From Candidatus Eiseniibacteriota bacterium (lineage in GTDB: Bacteria > Eisenbacteria > RBG-16-71-46), in the NCBI GenBank assembly GCA_016215625.1, contig JACRIW010000030.1, positions 1-50,930 on the forward strand: a DNA stretch of 50,930 nt, read 5' to 3'. Shown here in pieces: positions 24,890-32,917 of this stretch. The notes beneath the pieces are model-generated. The model ran no database searches, was not told where the DNA came from, and saw only the letters and a list, made by a program, of their open reading frames with translations. The number at the start of each line of letters is the position of its first letter. The first letter of the stretch is position 1. The position numbers were made by a program, and so were the translations under genes.

Positions 24890-26245
24890 TCAGGGCTTCG
24901 GCGTGAACAGCAGCGCCGCCTGGTGCTGCGGGTCGGTCAGCCACGAGTAGAACGTGCTGTGTCCGCGGTTCGTCGTCTGGAAGCGCAGCAGGTACTCGTC
25001 CCAGAAAGCGTCGCCCTTCCACAGCGCCCGCGCGGCCATGCCGTTCGCGAGCGTGCCGAGCGCGCCGGGCTGCTTGCGCATCTGGTCCTTCACGGCTTTC
25101 GTGAGGTCGCCGCCCAGCAGCCACGCGACGCTGCGGCGCACGGTCTCGAACAGGTCGCGCTCCATCGTCGTTTCGGCGAGCTTGTCGAGCTGCGCCGCGA
25201 GCTGCGAGCCGAGCGCGCCGGGAGCGGTCTCGCCCGGACGCGGTTCGGGGTAGAACCGCACGAGGTCGGCCTCGTCGTAAATCGAGTACGAGAAGCGCGA
25301 GGACAGCGGCGGGTTCGGACGGCCGAGCGCGTTCGTGAACCACGGGCCCGTGATGACCATGGACAGGAAGAACGCGGGGTGGAGCGAGTCCTCGATCGCG
25401 GGCGCGAACACGCCCACGCAGCCGATCGTGTGGTCGAGTCCCGAGAACGGGGTCGCGCGCGAGACGGGCTGGAGCATCGCGGCCGCGGCTTCGGGCTGCG
25501 CGGTGCCGCCCGGGATCGAGCCGAACTCGCGCTCGACGAGCGCGCGGACGTCCACTTCGCCCAGGTCGCCGGCGATCGCCAGCGAGGCGTTCGCGGGCGC
25601 GTACAGCTTCTGCAGCGCGGCGGTCGCCTCGGCGAGCGTGACGGCCTTGAGCCCGGCCGCCGACGACAGGCGCAGCAGCTGCTCGTCGTTGGCGCCGCGG
25701 GCGAGTTCGCGCACGCGGTAGTAGAGCCCGAGGTCGGCGCGGCCGAAGTGCCTCAGCGCGAGATCGCCGCGCACGTCGTCGGCCGCCTGCTTGAGGTCGG
25801 CCGCGGTCGGCTGCACGCCCTTCATGCGCGTGGCGACCTGGTGCAGCACGCCGGCGTAGCGGTCCGGAGCGGCGATCTCGGTGAGCGTCGCGTGGCGCTC
25901 GTTGACCTGCACGCCCCAGCCCAGCGGACGGAGACTCCCCATCTCCTCGCGGGTGCGCTCGGGGATGTCGCCGGCGGCCGAGTGGTACTGCAACTCGGCG
26001 AGCAGCTGCGCGAGGCCTTCGCGTCCGGCCGGCTCGTACGAGGTGCCGGCCCGGTACGCCACCACGATGGCCACGCCCGAAGCGCCCGGCACGTGACGGA
26101 CGCGGACCTCGAGGCCGTTCGCCAGCTTCCAGCGGTCGGACATGGTGCTGTCCGCCATCAGCCCGGCCGCGGCGGGCCGGGAGAACAGGAGCAGCAACGG
26201 CAGGGCGAACGTGAGGGCGCGGCGAAGGAATCGAGGGCTCGACAC
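24890..26245 (-). CDS. Catalytically inactive M16-family peptidase homologue
   Basis: A 451-aa exported protein. The GTG at 26245 is chosen because AGGAGA lies just upstream and it starts a signal peptide (RRALTFALPLLLLFSRPAAAG); the longer reading to 26494 is antisense to rpiB. The fold matches the M16 insulinase-type family (WKLANGLEVRVRHVPGASGVAIVVAYRAGTSYE, ASLAIAGDLGEVDVRALVEREFG), but the zinc motif HxxEH is replaced by Q80-L-L-A83-E84, so hydrolysis by the usual mechanism is not possible. Such inactive subunits normally pair with an active M16 protein; none is in the window. It is likely periplasmic. The gene is divergent from rpiB and convergent with the pgs operon. Confidence 0.8.
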   Translation of the reverse strand: MSSPRFLRRALTFALPLLLLFSRPAAAGLMADSTMSDRWKLANGLEVRVRHVPGASGVAIVVAYRAGTSYEPAGREGLAQLLAELQYHSAAGDIPERTREEMGSLRPLGWGVQVNERHATLTEIAAPDRYAGVLHQVATRMKGVQPTAADLKQAADDVRGDLALRHFGRADLGLYYRVRELARGANDEQLLRLSSAAGLKAVTLAEATAALQKLYAPANASLAIAGDLGEVDVRALVEREFGSIPGGTAQPEAAAAMLQPVSRATPFSGLDHTIGCVGVFAPAIEDSLHPAFFLSMVITGPWFTNALGRPNPPLSSRFSYSIYDEADLVRFYPEPRPGETAPGALGSQLAAQLDKLAETTMERDLFETVRRSVAWLLGGDLTKAVKDQMRKQPGALGTLANGMAARALWKGDAFWDEYLLRFQTTNRGHSTFYSWLTDPQHQAALLFTPKP

Positions 26246-26294
26246 GGGATCTCCTGCGGATGACTCGGGAACTGGGGGAGGCGAATGGGCGGAA

Positions 26295-26300
26295 AGTCTA
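26295..26300 (-). promoter_or_regulatory. Possible extended -10 promoter of the M16-like gene
   Basis: Reverse strand TGC-TAGACT (-10 at 26295-26300) with no good -35, about 50 nt upstream of the GTG at 26245. Confidence 0.3.
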
Positions 26301-26332
26301 GCACGCGTCACCGGCCCGCCGAGGTGTTGCCG

Positions 26333-26361
26333 TTGTGAAAGTACGGGGGCGCGGCTATGCT
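26333..26361 (+). promoter_or_regulatory. Promoter of the rpiB-like gene, near-leaderless
   Basis: TTGTGA (26333-26338), 17 bp, TATGCT (26356-26361). The ATG at 26371 is only 9 bp beyond the -10 and no ribosome site is present, so the mRNA would start at or within a few bases of the start codon. Confidence 0.6.
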
Positions 26362-26370
26362 GCCCGACCC

Positions 26371-26940
26371 ATGAGCACCCCCGACGAAGCCACCGTCCGA
26401 CGCCTCGTACGCGAGGCCGTCGAGCGCGCGCTCGGCCCGGCCAAGCCGGAGCGGCCTGCGTCCGCCCCCGCCGCCACGCCCACGCCCGTGTCACCGAAGC
26501 GCGTCGCGATCGGCTGCGACCACGGCGGCCTCGAGTTGAAGGAAGTGCTCAAGCGGGCGATCGCCGAGGATCTCGGCTGGGAAGTGCACGACTGCGGGAC
26601 GCATTCCACCGACGCCGTGGACTACCCGGACTTCGCCGCCGCCGTGGGGCGCGAAGTGGCTTCGGGCCGGGCGGCCCGCGGCATCGTGATCGACTCCGCC
26701 GGCATCGGCTCGACCATGGCGGCGAACAAAGTGGCCGGAGTGCGCTGCGCGCTCTGCCACGACGACACGACGGTGCTCAACAGCCGCGAGCACAACGACG
26801 CCAACGTCCTCGCCCTCGGCGCCCGCATCGTCCATCGCGGCGCGGCCACGAAGATGGTGAGGTTGTTCCTGCAGACTCCGTTCGCCGGCGGCCGACACGA
26901 GCGCCGGGTCAAGAAGATCATGGCGCTGGAGCGAAGCTGA
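26371..26940 (+). CDS. rpiB: RpiB/LacAB-family sugar-phosphate isomerase with N-terminal targeting-like helix
   Basis: A 189-aa protein; the catalytic domain (43-189) interconverts ribose 5-phosphate and ribulose 5-phosphate in characterised RpiB enzymes. Conserved segments: IGCDHGG (47-53), DCGTHSTDAVDYPDFA, ANKVAGVRCALCHDD, SREHNDANVLALGAR. Two oddities. First, the catalytic Cys of Escherichia-type RpiB (in CGTGIG) is replaced by Asp108 in D108-S-A-G-I-G. Second, residues 1-22 (DEATVRRLVREAVERALG) form an amphipathic helix followed by a Pro/Ala linker (23-42), the layout of encapsulation peptides of bacterial-microcompartment enzymes. No shell protein is in the window. The start is placed by the near-leaderless promoter. 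Adenosine deaminase follows 55 bp downstream, consistent with nucleoside/pentose salvage. Confidence 0.85.
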   Translation: MSTPDEATVRRLVREAVERALGPAKPERPASAPAATPTPVSPKRVAIGCDHGGLELKEVLKRAIAEDLGWEVHDCGTHSTDAVDYPDFAAAVGREVASGRAARGIVIDSAGIGSTMAANKVAGVRCALCHDDTTVLNSREHNDANVLALGARIVHRGAATKMVRLFLQTPFAGGRHERRVKKIMALERS

Positions 26941-26995
26941 CTCCGGCGCTTTTTCGTAGGCGCCGCGACCGGTGCCTTTTGAGGAAGCCCTCTTC

Positions 26996-28069
26996 ATGAA
27001 GCTCTCGCACGACGTCATCCGCCGCCTGCCGAAGACCGAACTGCACTGCCACCTCGACGGCAGCGTGCGCCCGAAGACGGTGCTCGACCTCGCGCAGGAG
27101 CAGGGCGTCACGCTCCCGACGACGAACCTCACCAAGCTCACGCGTCTGATGCAGGCGGGCAAGCGCACGCGGAACCTGGGCGACTACCTCAAGATCTTCG
27201 ACATCACGCTGAGCGTGATGCAGGAGAAGGAGGCGCTCTACCGGATCGCGTACGAACTGGTCGAGGACTGTGCGGAAGAGAACGTGCGGCACCTCGAGGT
27301 GCGCTATTCGCCCATCCTGCACCGCAAGCGCCGGCTGAGCTTCCCGGACATCGTGGACCCGGTGATCGCCGGCCTGCGCGACGCCGGAGCGCGCAACAAC
27401 ATGTCCACGGGCGTGATCATCTGCGGCATCCGCTCGATGAGCCCGAAGATCTCGATGGAACTCGCCGAGCTGGCGGTGGCCTACAAGGGCCGCGGCGTGC
27501 TCGCGTTCGACCTCGCGGGCCAGGAGAAGGACTACCCGGCCAAGGCGCACCGCGACTCCTTCGAGCTGATCCACAAGAACAACATCAACTCGACCGTGCA
27601 CGCGGGCGAGGCGTTCGGCCCCGAGAGCATCGGCCAGGCGCTGCACTACTGCGGCGCGCACCGCATCGGGCACGGCACGCGGCTGCTCGAGGACGACGGC
27701 CTGCTGCGCTACGTGCGCGACCACCGCATCCCGCTCGAGATGTGCCTGTCGTCGAACGTGCAGACGCGCGTCTCGAAGACGCCGCAGGCGCACCCGTTCG
27801 GGCAGTACTTCCGCCAGGGCCTGCGCGTGACGCTCAACACCGACAACCGCCTCATGTCGGCGACGACCGTGTCGGACGAGATCGAGCTCGCGGTCAAGGC
27901 CTTCAAGCTCAGCCCGTACGAGATCAAGCGCATCATCATCAACGGGTTCAAGAGCGCGTTCATGCCGTATCCGCAGAAGGCGCGCATGCTGCGCGAGGTG
28001 AACCTCGAGATGGATCGCATCTTCCTCGATGCGTTTCCGCAGGAGTACGACCTGCGCGGCAGCTACTGA
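26996..28069 (+). CDS. add: Adenosine deaminase
   Basis: A 357-aa cytoplasmic metal-dependent amidohydrolase expected to convert adenosine or deoxyadenosine to inosine or deoxyinosine. Metal ligands and active-site segments: TELHCHLDGS (His-x-His), STVHAGEAFG (His and catalytic Glu), HRIGHGTRL and LNTDNRLMS (Asp pair region). Length is normal. The ATG at 26996 is preceded by GAGG about 11 nt upstream; a GTG at 26972 in the same frame is less likely. The AMP or adenine deaminase branch is possible, but the segment order and length favour adenosine. It follows rpiB and precedes an unrelated secreted protein by 7 nt. Confidence 0.9.
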   Translation: MKLSHDVIRRLPKTELHCHLDGSVRPKTVLDLAQEQGVTLPTTNLTKLTRLMQAGKRTRNLGDYLKIFDITLSVMQEKEALYRIAYELVEDCAEENVRHLEVRYSPILHRKRRLSFPDIVDPVIAGLRDAGARNNMSTGVIICGIRSMSPKISMELAELAVAYKGRGVLAFDLAGQEKDYPAKAHRDSFELIHKNNINSTVHAGEAFGPESIGQALHYCGAHRIGHGTRLLEDDGLLRYVRDHRIPLEMCLSSNVQTRVSKTPQAHPFGQYFRQGLRVTLNTDNRLMSATTVSDEIELAVKAFKLSPYEIKRIIINGFKSAFMPYPQKARMLREVNLEMDRIFLDAFPQEYDLRGSY

Positions 28070-28076
28070 GCGCGAG

Positions 28077-30014
28077 GTGCGCTCGCGGCCACTTCTCACA
28101 GCCCCACTCGCCGCCGCGGCCCTGCTGGCCGTGGCCGTGCCGGTGTGCGCGGCGGATTTCGCCGTGCGCATCGCGGGCGTGAACCGCGTGGGGCTGCAGG
28201 TCTCGAACTACGGCTTCTTCGGCAACAGCTTCGGCTCGCGCTCGCCGTCGTTCGAGTTCCCGCTCGGCAAGGGCTACGAGCACCTGTCGCGAGCCGGGCT
28301 GTGGGTCGGGGCGCGCGCGCTCGACGAGAACGGCGTGTTCACCGGCGTCTCGGCCGCGATCGTGGACAACTCGCAGGGTTCGAGCGGTCCCGCCGAGACC
28401 GAGTTCACGCCGCTCAAGGGCACGCTCACCGAGCGTTCGCGCATCCAGAACGCCGCGCGCTACTCGCCCGACGCGGTCTCGGACCAGGACCTGATCGCCG
28501 AGTACGCCGACACCCCGGCCAAGCCGTCCTCGGGCTTCCAGCGCGAGCCGCACCGGCCGATGCACCTGCGCATCACGCAGCGCACGCTCGGCTTCACGCT
28601 GCAGGCGGCCGACGCGTTCGTGGTCTCGAGCTTCACGATCCACAACGACGGCCCGGCGCTGCAGGACGTCTGGGTCGGGCTCTACGCGCAGATCGTGAGC
28701 GGCAACCGCGAGGCGTACTCCACGTGGCCGCCCTCCGCCGGATCGGGACCGGGCTCGTGGTACTACAAGACGTACTTCGAGTACGACACCACGCATGCGA
28801 TGGTCGCCGAGCGTTACTGCCGCGCACTGCCGATCTTCGAGGGCTGCATCGTCGCCTACTGTCCCCCGTGGGCGGGGCTGCAGTACCTGCGCTCGATCTC
28901 GCACACGCCGGCGACGCCGCGCGCCGTGCACCGCTGGTGGGTGTGGTCGCCGGGTGACACCACGCGCGACGAGGACGTCGAGCGCTACCGGCTCATGTCC
29001 GGCGGGGGCGCGCCGAATCCGGAGCTCTGCCCGTTCGACGGCTCGTGCTCGCCGATCCAGTTGCTGAGCGTCGGGCCGTTCCCGCGCATCGAGGCGGGCG
29101 ACAGCCTCGTCGTGGACTTCGCGTGGGTGGGTGGGGATGACCGCGCAAGGCTCACCGACTACGCCGACTACGCCGCGTTCGCCGCGAGCATCGACTACCA
29201 CCTGCCGAGTCCGCCGCCCTCGCCGCGCGTGCGCATCGAGGCGGACGATTCCCGCGCGACGATCTGGTGGGACGATTCCCCGGAGTTCGCGTCCGACCCG
29301 ACGAGCCCGGCGCCCGGTGGCCGTGACTTCGAGGGCTACCGGCTCTACCTCGGACTCGACCGCGAGCGACCGGGCCTGATCGCGCAGTACGACCTGCCGG
29401 ACACCACCGGCTTCAACACCGGGCTCACGCGCGCGCTCGCGCCGCAGCCACTGGTCGCGGACGGCATCACGTACCGCTACCGGCACGAGGTCACGAACCT
29501 CAAGAACGGCTTCCGCTACTTCGGTGCGATCACCAGCTACGACACGGGCGACCCGGGCACGCCGCCGCTCGAGAGTGGGCTGGGGCAGAACAAGTTCGCG
29601 GTCGTTCCCAACGCGCGCGCGGGCGAACTGGGCCGCGTCACGGTGTATCCCAATCCCTACCGCGTGGACGCGGCATGGGATGCGGGCGCGTCGTCGCGAA
29701 GGCACTACGTCTGGTTTGCCGGACTTCCTGCGCGATGCACGATTCGGGTGTACACGCTGTCGGGCGATCTCGTGTACGAGAGCGCGTTCGACGGCAGTCG
29801 TTACCACGGCGAGAGCGCCTCGGGGTTGTACGACCCGGTGCGCGATCGCGACATCCAGGCGCCCTCGCAGTCCGGAGGGGCGTTCGCCTGGGACTTGATC
29901 ACCGCCCGCGGGCAAGCCGCGGCGACCGGGTTGTACGTCTGGTCCGTCGAGGATCGGGACACCGGCGCCATGTCTCGCGGGAAGCTGCTGCTCGTGAAGT
30001 CCGATCGGGAGTAG
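28077..30014 (+). CDS. Secreted protein with PNPYRVD-type C-terminal domain
   Basis: A 645-aa exported protein. GTG at 28077 gives a compact signal peptide (RSRPLLTAPLAAAALLAVAVPVCAA); an in-frame ATG at 28029 lies inside add and is less likely. The N-terminal half (NRVGLQVSNYGFFGNSF, GYEHLSRAGLWVGARA, FTIHNDGPALQDVWVGLYAQ) and the last 130 residues (VTVYPNPYRVDAAWD, CTIRVYTLSGDLVYES, ATGLYVWSVEDRDTG, GKLLLVKSDRE) are clearly paralogous to the protein at 35107-37143. The C-terminal part is a variant of the FlgD-type sorting domain. The middle contains a fibronectin-like EGYRLYLGLDR module. Function is unknown; probably surface-displayed. It lies just upstream of the TonB operon but is separated from it by a hairpin and a promoter. 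Confidence 0.7.
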   Translation: MRSRPLLTAPLAAAALLAVAVPVCAADFAVRIAGVNRVGLQVSNYGFFGNSFGSRSPSFEFPLGKGYEHLSRAGLWVGARALDENGVFTGVSAAIVDNSQGSSGPAETEFTPLKGTLTERSRIQNAARYSPDAVSDQDLIAEYADTPAKPSSGFQREPHRPMHLRITQRTLGFTLQAADAFVVSSFTIHNDGPALQDVWVGLYAQIVSGNREAYSTWPPSAGSGPGSWYYKTYFEYDTTHAMVAERYCRALPIFEGCIVAYCPPWAGLQYLRSISHTPATPRAVHRWWVWSPGDTTRDEDVERYRLMSGGGAPNPELCPFDGSCSPIQLLSVGPFPRIEAGDSLVVDFAWVGGDDRARLTDYADYAAFAASIDYHLPSPPPSPRVRIEADDSRATIWWDDSPEFASDPTSPAPGGRDFEGYRLYLGLDRERPGLIAQYDLPDTTGFNTGLTRALAPQPLVADGITYRYRHEVTNLKNGFRYFGAITSYDTGDPGTPPLESGLGQNKFAVVPNARAGELGRVTVYPNPYRVDAAWDAGASSRRHYVWFAGLPARCTIRVYTLSGDLVYESAFDGSRYHGESASGLYDPVRDRDIQAPSQSGGAFAWDLITARGQAAATGLYVWSVEDRDTGAMSRGKLLLVKSDRE

Positions 30015-30047
30015 TCGAGGGGAGAACGGCCTAAGGCTTAGTGGAAC

Positions 30048-30078
30048 CGGCACGAAAGGACCGCTTGACCGTGCCGGA
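30048..30078. repeat. Inverted repeat overlapping the TonB-operon -35 region
   Basis: Perfect 8-bp arms CCGGCACG (30048-30055) and CGTGCCGG (30071-30078) separated by 15 nt. It could be a weak terminator for the gene ending at 30014 or an operator, because the right arm overlaps the TTGACC -35 box at 30066-30071. Confidence 0.5.
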
Positions 30079-30095
30079 GCCGCGCCACTAGGGTC
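30066..30095 (+). promoter_or_regulatory. Promoter of the TonB receptor operon
   Basis: TTGACC (30066-30071), 18 bp, TAGGGT (30090-30095), about 24 bp upstream of the ATG at 30119. Same hexamers as the udk promoter. Confidence 0.55.
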
Positions 30096-30118
30096 GCCGT
30101 CCAACCTTCACCCACCTC

Positions 30119-32917
30119 ATGAAAACACTTCGACTCGCAGTACTCGCCCTTCCGCTGCTTCTCCTCCTCGGTCTCGCCTCGGATGTTCATGCCGCCGACG
30201 TTGGCACCATCACCGGCCGGGTCACGGACCGCCGGACCAACCATGCCATCCCGTTCGCGAGCGTCGGTCTCGTCGGGCAGAAGCGTGGCGGTCTGACGGA
30301 CTCCGAAGGCCAATACACGATTGCCGGAATACCGCCGGGCACGTACGAGGTGAAGGTCCAATACCTCGGATACAAGCCGGGTGGTTCCGCCGCCGTCGTC
30401 GTGACCGCCGGCAAGGCCACCGTGCTCAACGTCGCGCTCGAGGACATCGTCGTGCGCGAGGAGAAGGCGGTCGAAGTGACCGCCGAGCGCCGCCTCGTCG
30501 AGGCGCGCCAGGGCGCCACCGTGCGTTCGGTCAGCGCCAAGGACATCCGCAACATGCCGGTCAGCACGGTCGGCGACGTCATGCAGCGCCAGGCCGGCAT
30601 CAGCACCGACGCCGAGCAGATCCACGTGCGCGGTGGCCGTGCGGACGAGACGATCTTCAACATCAACGGCGTCACCAACCGCGATCTCGTGACCGGCCAG
30701 TCCACGGCCGGCAGCCTGAACGCGCGTTCGGTCGAGGCGATGGACGTCAACACGGGCGCGCTCGACGTGCGCTACGGCCAGGCGCTCTCCGGCGTCGTGG
30801 ACATCCGCCTCAAGGACGGCCGCGACAAGTTCGAGGGCGGCATCACGAGCTCGACCGGCAGCTACGGCAGCCGCTCGTGGCAGGTGCTCGTCTCCGGTCC
30901 CGACCCGATCTGGACGCGCGGCCTGCGCGCCATCGGCGTCAAGGTGCCGGGCACGGTGAGCACGATCCTCGACCTCTCGGGCAGCCTGTTCGAGACGCGC
31001 TTCCGCTACATGAACAGGCCGGATGCGAGCCTGATCGAGCGCACGGTCAATCCGCCGAAGTGGCCCCGGATCCACTCGGGCTACGAAGACACGTTCTTCG
31101 GCCGCAAGTTCACGTACTCGGACATGTGGTCGCCGTCGGCGGACAATCGCTGGTCCGGCCGCTACGGCCTCACGTGGAAGCCGACGAACCGCGACAAGGT
31201 GAACTACAGCTTCTCGAAGCGCATCGCGATCGACCAGGGCTTCTCGCGGAGCACGATCTCGGCCTCCGGCGACCAGGTGGACCCGGCCTACCCGTGGCAG
31301 TGGGATCACCGCATCACGAACGCGCCGACGATCTTCGAGGACAACGTCCAGACGTCGCTGCAGTGGCGGCGCACGCTGTCCACCGCCGGCTACACCGAGT
31401 TCAACGTGTCGCGCTATTTCTTCGCGCAGCGCACCGACGTGCTCGGCAAGCACTGGTCGGAATACGAGGAGCCGGACGACCGGCAGTTCCCGGTCGGCGA
31501 CCCGCGCCGTGACGACTACTTCGTCGACACGGGTGACGGCGACACGTGGCAGGACCGCCGCTCGACGAGCTGGGCGATGAGCTGGAACCTCACGCAGCGC
31601 GTCGCGCGCCGCCACGAGATCGAGGTCGGCATCGAACACCAGTTCCAGTCGGTGCAGTACATGACGATCGAGCGCCCGTGGGTCTACGACCCGGACGGCC
31701 TCGGCGCCTCGCACGATCTCTGGCAGGCGCACCCGTGGGTCGGCGACGTGTACCTGCGCGACAAGCTCGAGTTCGAAGGCTTCACCGCGAACATCGGCCT
31801 GCGCGCGGACTACTGGTTCGTCGGCCGCGAAGCGGAAGCGGCGCTCGCCGACACGAGCCGCGCGAACATCGCCTCGACCACGCGCAACCAGTTCTACGAG
31901 GACACGCGCTCGTTCTTCGGCCGCCGCTACAAGATGCACATCTCGCCGCGCGTCTCCGTGGCGCACCCGATCACCGAGTACTCGAGCTTCTTCTTCAACT
32001 ACGGCGAGTTCACGCAGAACCCGTCGTATCGCTACGTGTACTCGAAGCTGAACTCGATCTCGTCGGAGTCGTTCCCGCTGCAGGGCAATCCGAACCTGAA
32101 CCCGCAGATCTCGGTGAACTACGAAGTCGGCGCCAAACACCAGTTCCACCCGAAGGCCGCCGCGAACGTCTCGTTCTTCGTGAAGGACGTCTACGACTAC
32201 CCGGCGTCCACGCGTATCGACCCCGTCGCCGGCACGAACCTGTCGTCGTACTTCATCTACCTCAACGGCCACTTCTCGCGTTCGAAGGGCTTCGAGATCG
32301 AGGTGGAGAAGCAGGTGTCGCACCACTGGTCGGGCAAGCTCTCGTACTCGTACCAGCAGACGAAGGGCAAGAGCAGCGACCCGAGCGAGGACCGCGTCCT
32401 GCAGGAGATCGGCGGCAGCAACGAAACGCGCCTCTCCGAGGTGTTCGTGCGCTGGAACCGCCCGCACAAGCTGTCGGCCTCGTTCGACCTGCGCTACGAC
32501 AAGGAGACGCCGGGCCTGCTGAAGTTCATGAAGCAGAGCGGCATGAACGTCTTCGTCCAGGGTCAGTCGGGCCGCGCGTACACGCCGTACGACCGGACGG
32601 GCGACTTCGCGATCGGCGAGCCGAACTCCGGCAACGCGCCCGTGCAGATCACGACGGACATGCGCCTGAACCGCTGGTTCAAGGTGGGCAATCGCCGCGT
32701 CGACATCAGCCTCCAGGGCGTCAACATCTTCTCGAACAAGCTCATCTATCGCGTGGATCCCATCACGGGCCGTGGCTACGTGTGGGGCGAGGGTCAGTTC
32801 GACCCGGACTACGTGACCCGTACGCTCAACGACTACGTGCTCGTTTCGCAGATCGGCGATCCGTCGAACTACGGCACCGGCGCCCAGTGGAGGATGACGC
32901 TCGATGTGGACTTCTAG
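30119..32917 (+). CDS. TonB-dependent outer-membrane receptor with carboxypeptidase-regulatory-like N-domain
   Basis: A 932-aa outer-membrane protein. Signal peptide MKTLRLAVLALPLLLLLGLASDVHAA. Residues about 28-110 are a CarboxypepD_reg-like domain (GTITGRVTDRRTNHAIPFASV, LTDSEGQYTIAGIPPGTYEVKV), as in SusC-type receptors. Residues about 120-240 are the plug (VRSVSAKDIRNMPVSTVGDVM, QIHVRGGRADETIFNINGV). The rest is the barrel, ending in a terminal Phe (RMTLDVDF), the usual signal for insertion by BAM. The substrate is unknown; energised uptake or a role in export of partner proteins are both possible. It is the first gene of a five-gene unit; the next start overlaps by 14 nt. Confidence 0.88.
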   Translation: MKTLRLAVLALPLLLLLGLASDVHAADVGTITGRVTDRRTNHAIPFASVGLVGQKRGGLTDSEGQYTIAGIPPGTYEVKVQYLGYKPGGSAAVVVTAGKATVLNVALEDIVVREEKAVEVTAERRLVEARQGATVRSVSAKDIRNMPVSTVGDVMQRQAGISTDAEQIHVRGGRADETIFNINGVTNRDLVTGQSTAGSLNARSVEAMDVNTGALDVRYGQALSGVVDIRLKDGRDKFEGGITSSTGSYGSRSWQVLVSGPDPIWTRGLRAIGVKVPGTVSTILDLSGSLFETRFRYMNRPDASLIERTVNPPKWPRIHSGYEDTFFGRKFTYSDMWSPSADNRWSGRYGLTWKPTNRDKVNYSFSKRIAIDQGFSRSTISASGDQVDPAYPWQWDHRITNAPTIFEDNVQTSLQWRRTLSTAGYTEFNVSRYFFAQRTDVLGKHWSEYEEPDDRQFPVGDPRRDDYFVDTGDGDTWQDRRSTSWAMSWNLTQRVARRHEIEVGIEHQFQSVQYMTIERPWVYDPDGLGASHDLWQAHPWVGDVYLRDKLEFEGFTANIGLRADYWFVGREAEAALADTSRANIASTTRNQFYEDTRSFFGRRYKMHISPRVSVAHPITEYSSFFFNYGEFTQNPSYRYVYSKLNSISSESFPLQGNPNLNPQISVNYEVGAKHQFHPKAAANVSFFVKDVYDYPASTRIDPVAGTNLSSYFIYLNGHFSRSKGFEIEVEKQVSHHWSGKLSYSYQQTKGKSSDPSEDRVLQEIGGSNETRLSEVFVRWNRPHKLSASFDLRYDKETPGLLKFMKQSGMNVFVQGQSGRAYTPYDRTGDFAIGEPNSGNAPVQITTDMRLNRWFKVGNRRVDISLQGVNIFSNKLIYRVDPITGRGYVWGEGQFDPDYVTRTLNDYVLVSQIGDPSNYGTGAQWRMTLDVDF

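Noticed and set aside
24890-26494. Longer reading of the M16-like gene beginning at 26494
   Set aside because: The extra 83 residues are Arg/Pro-rich, antisense to rpiB, and precede a clear signal peptide with its own ribosome site at 26245.
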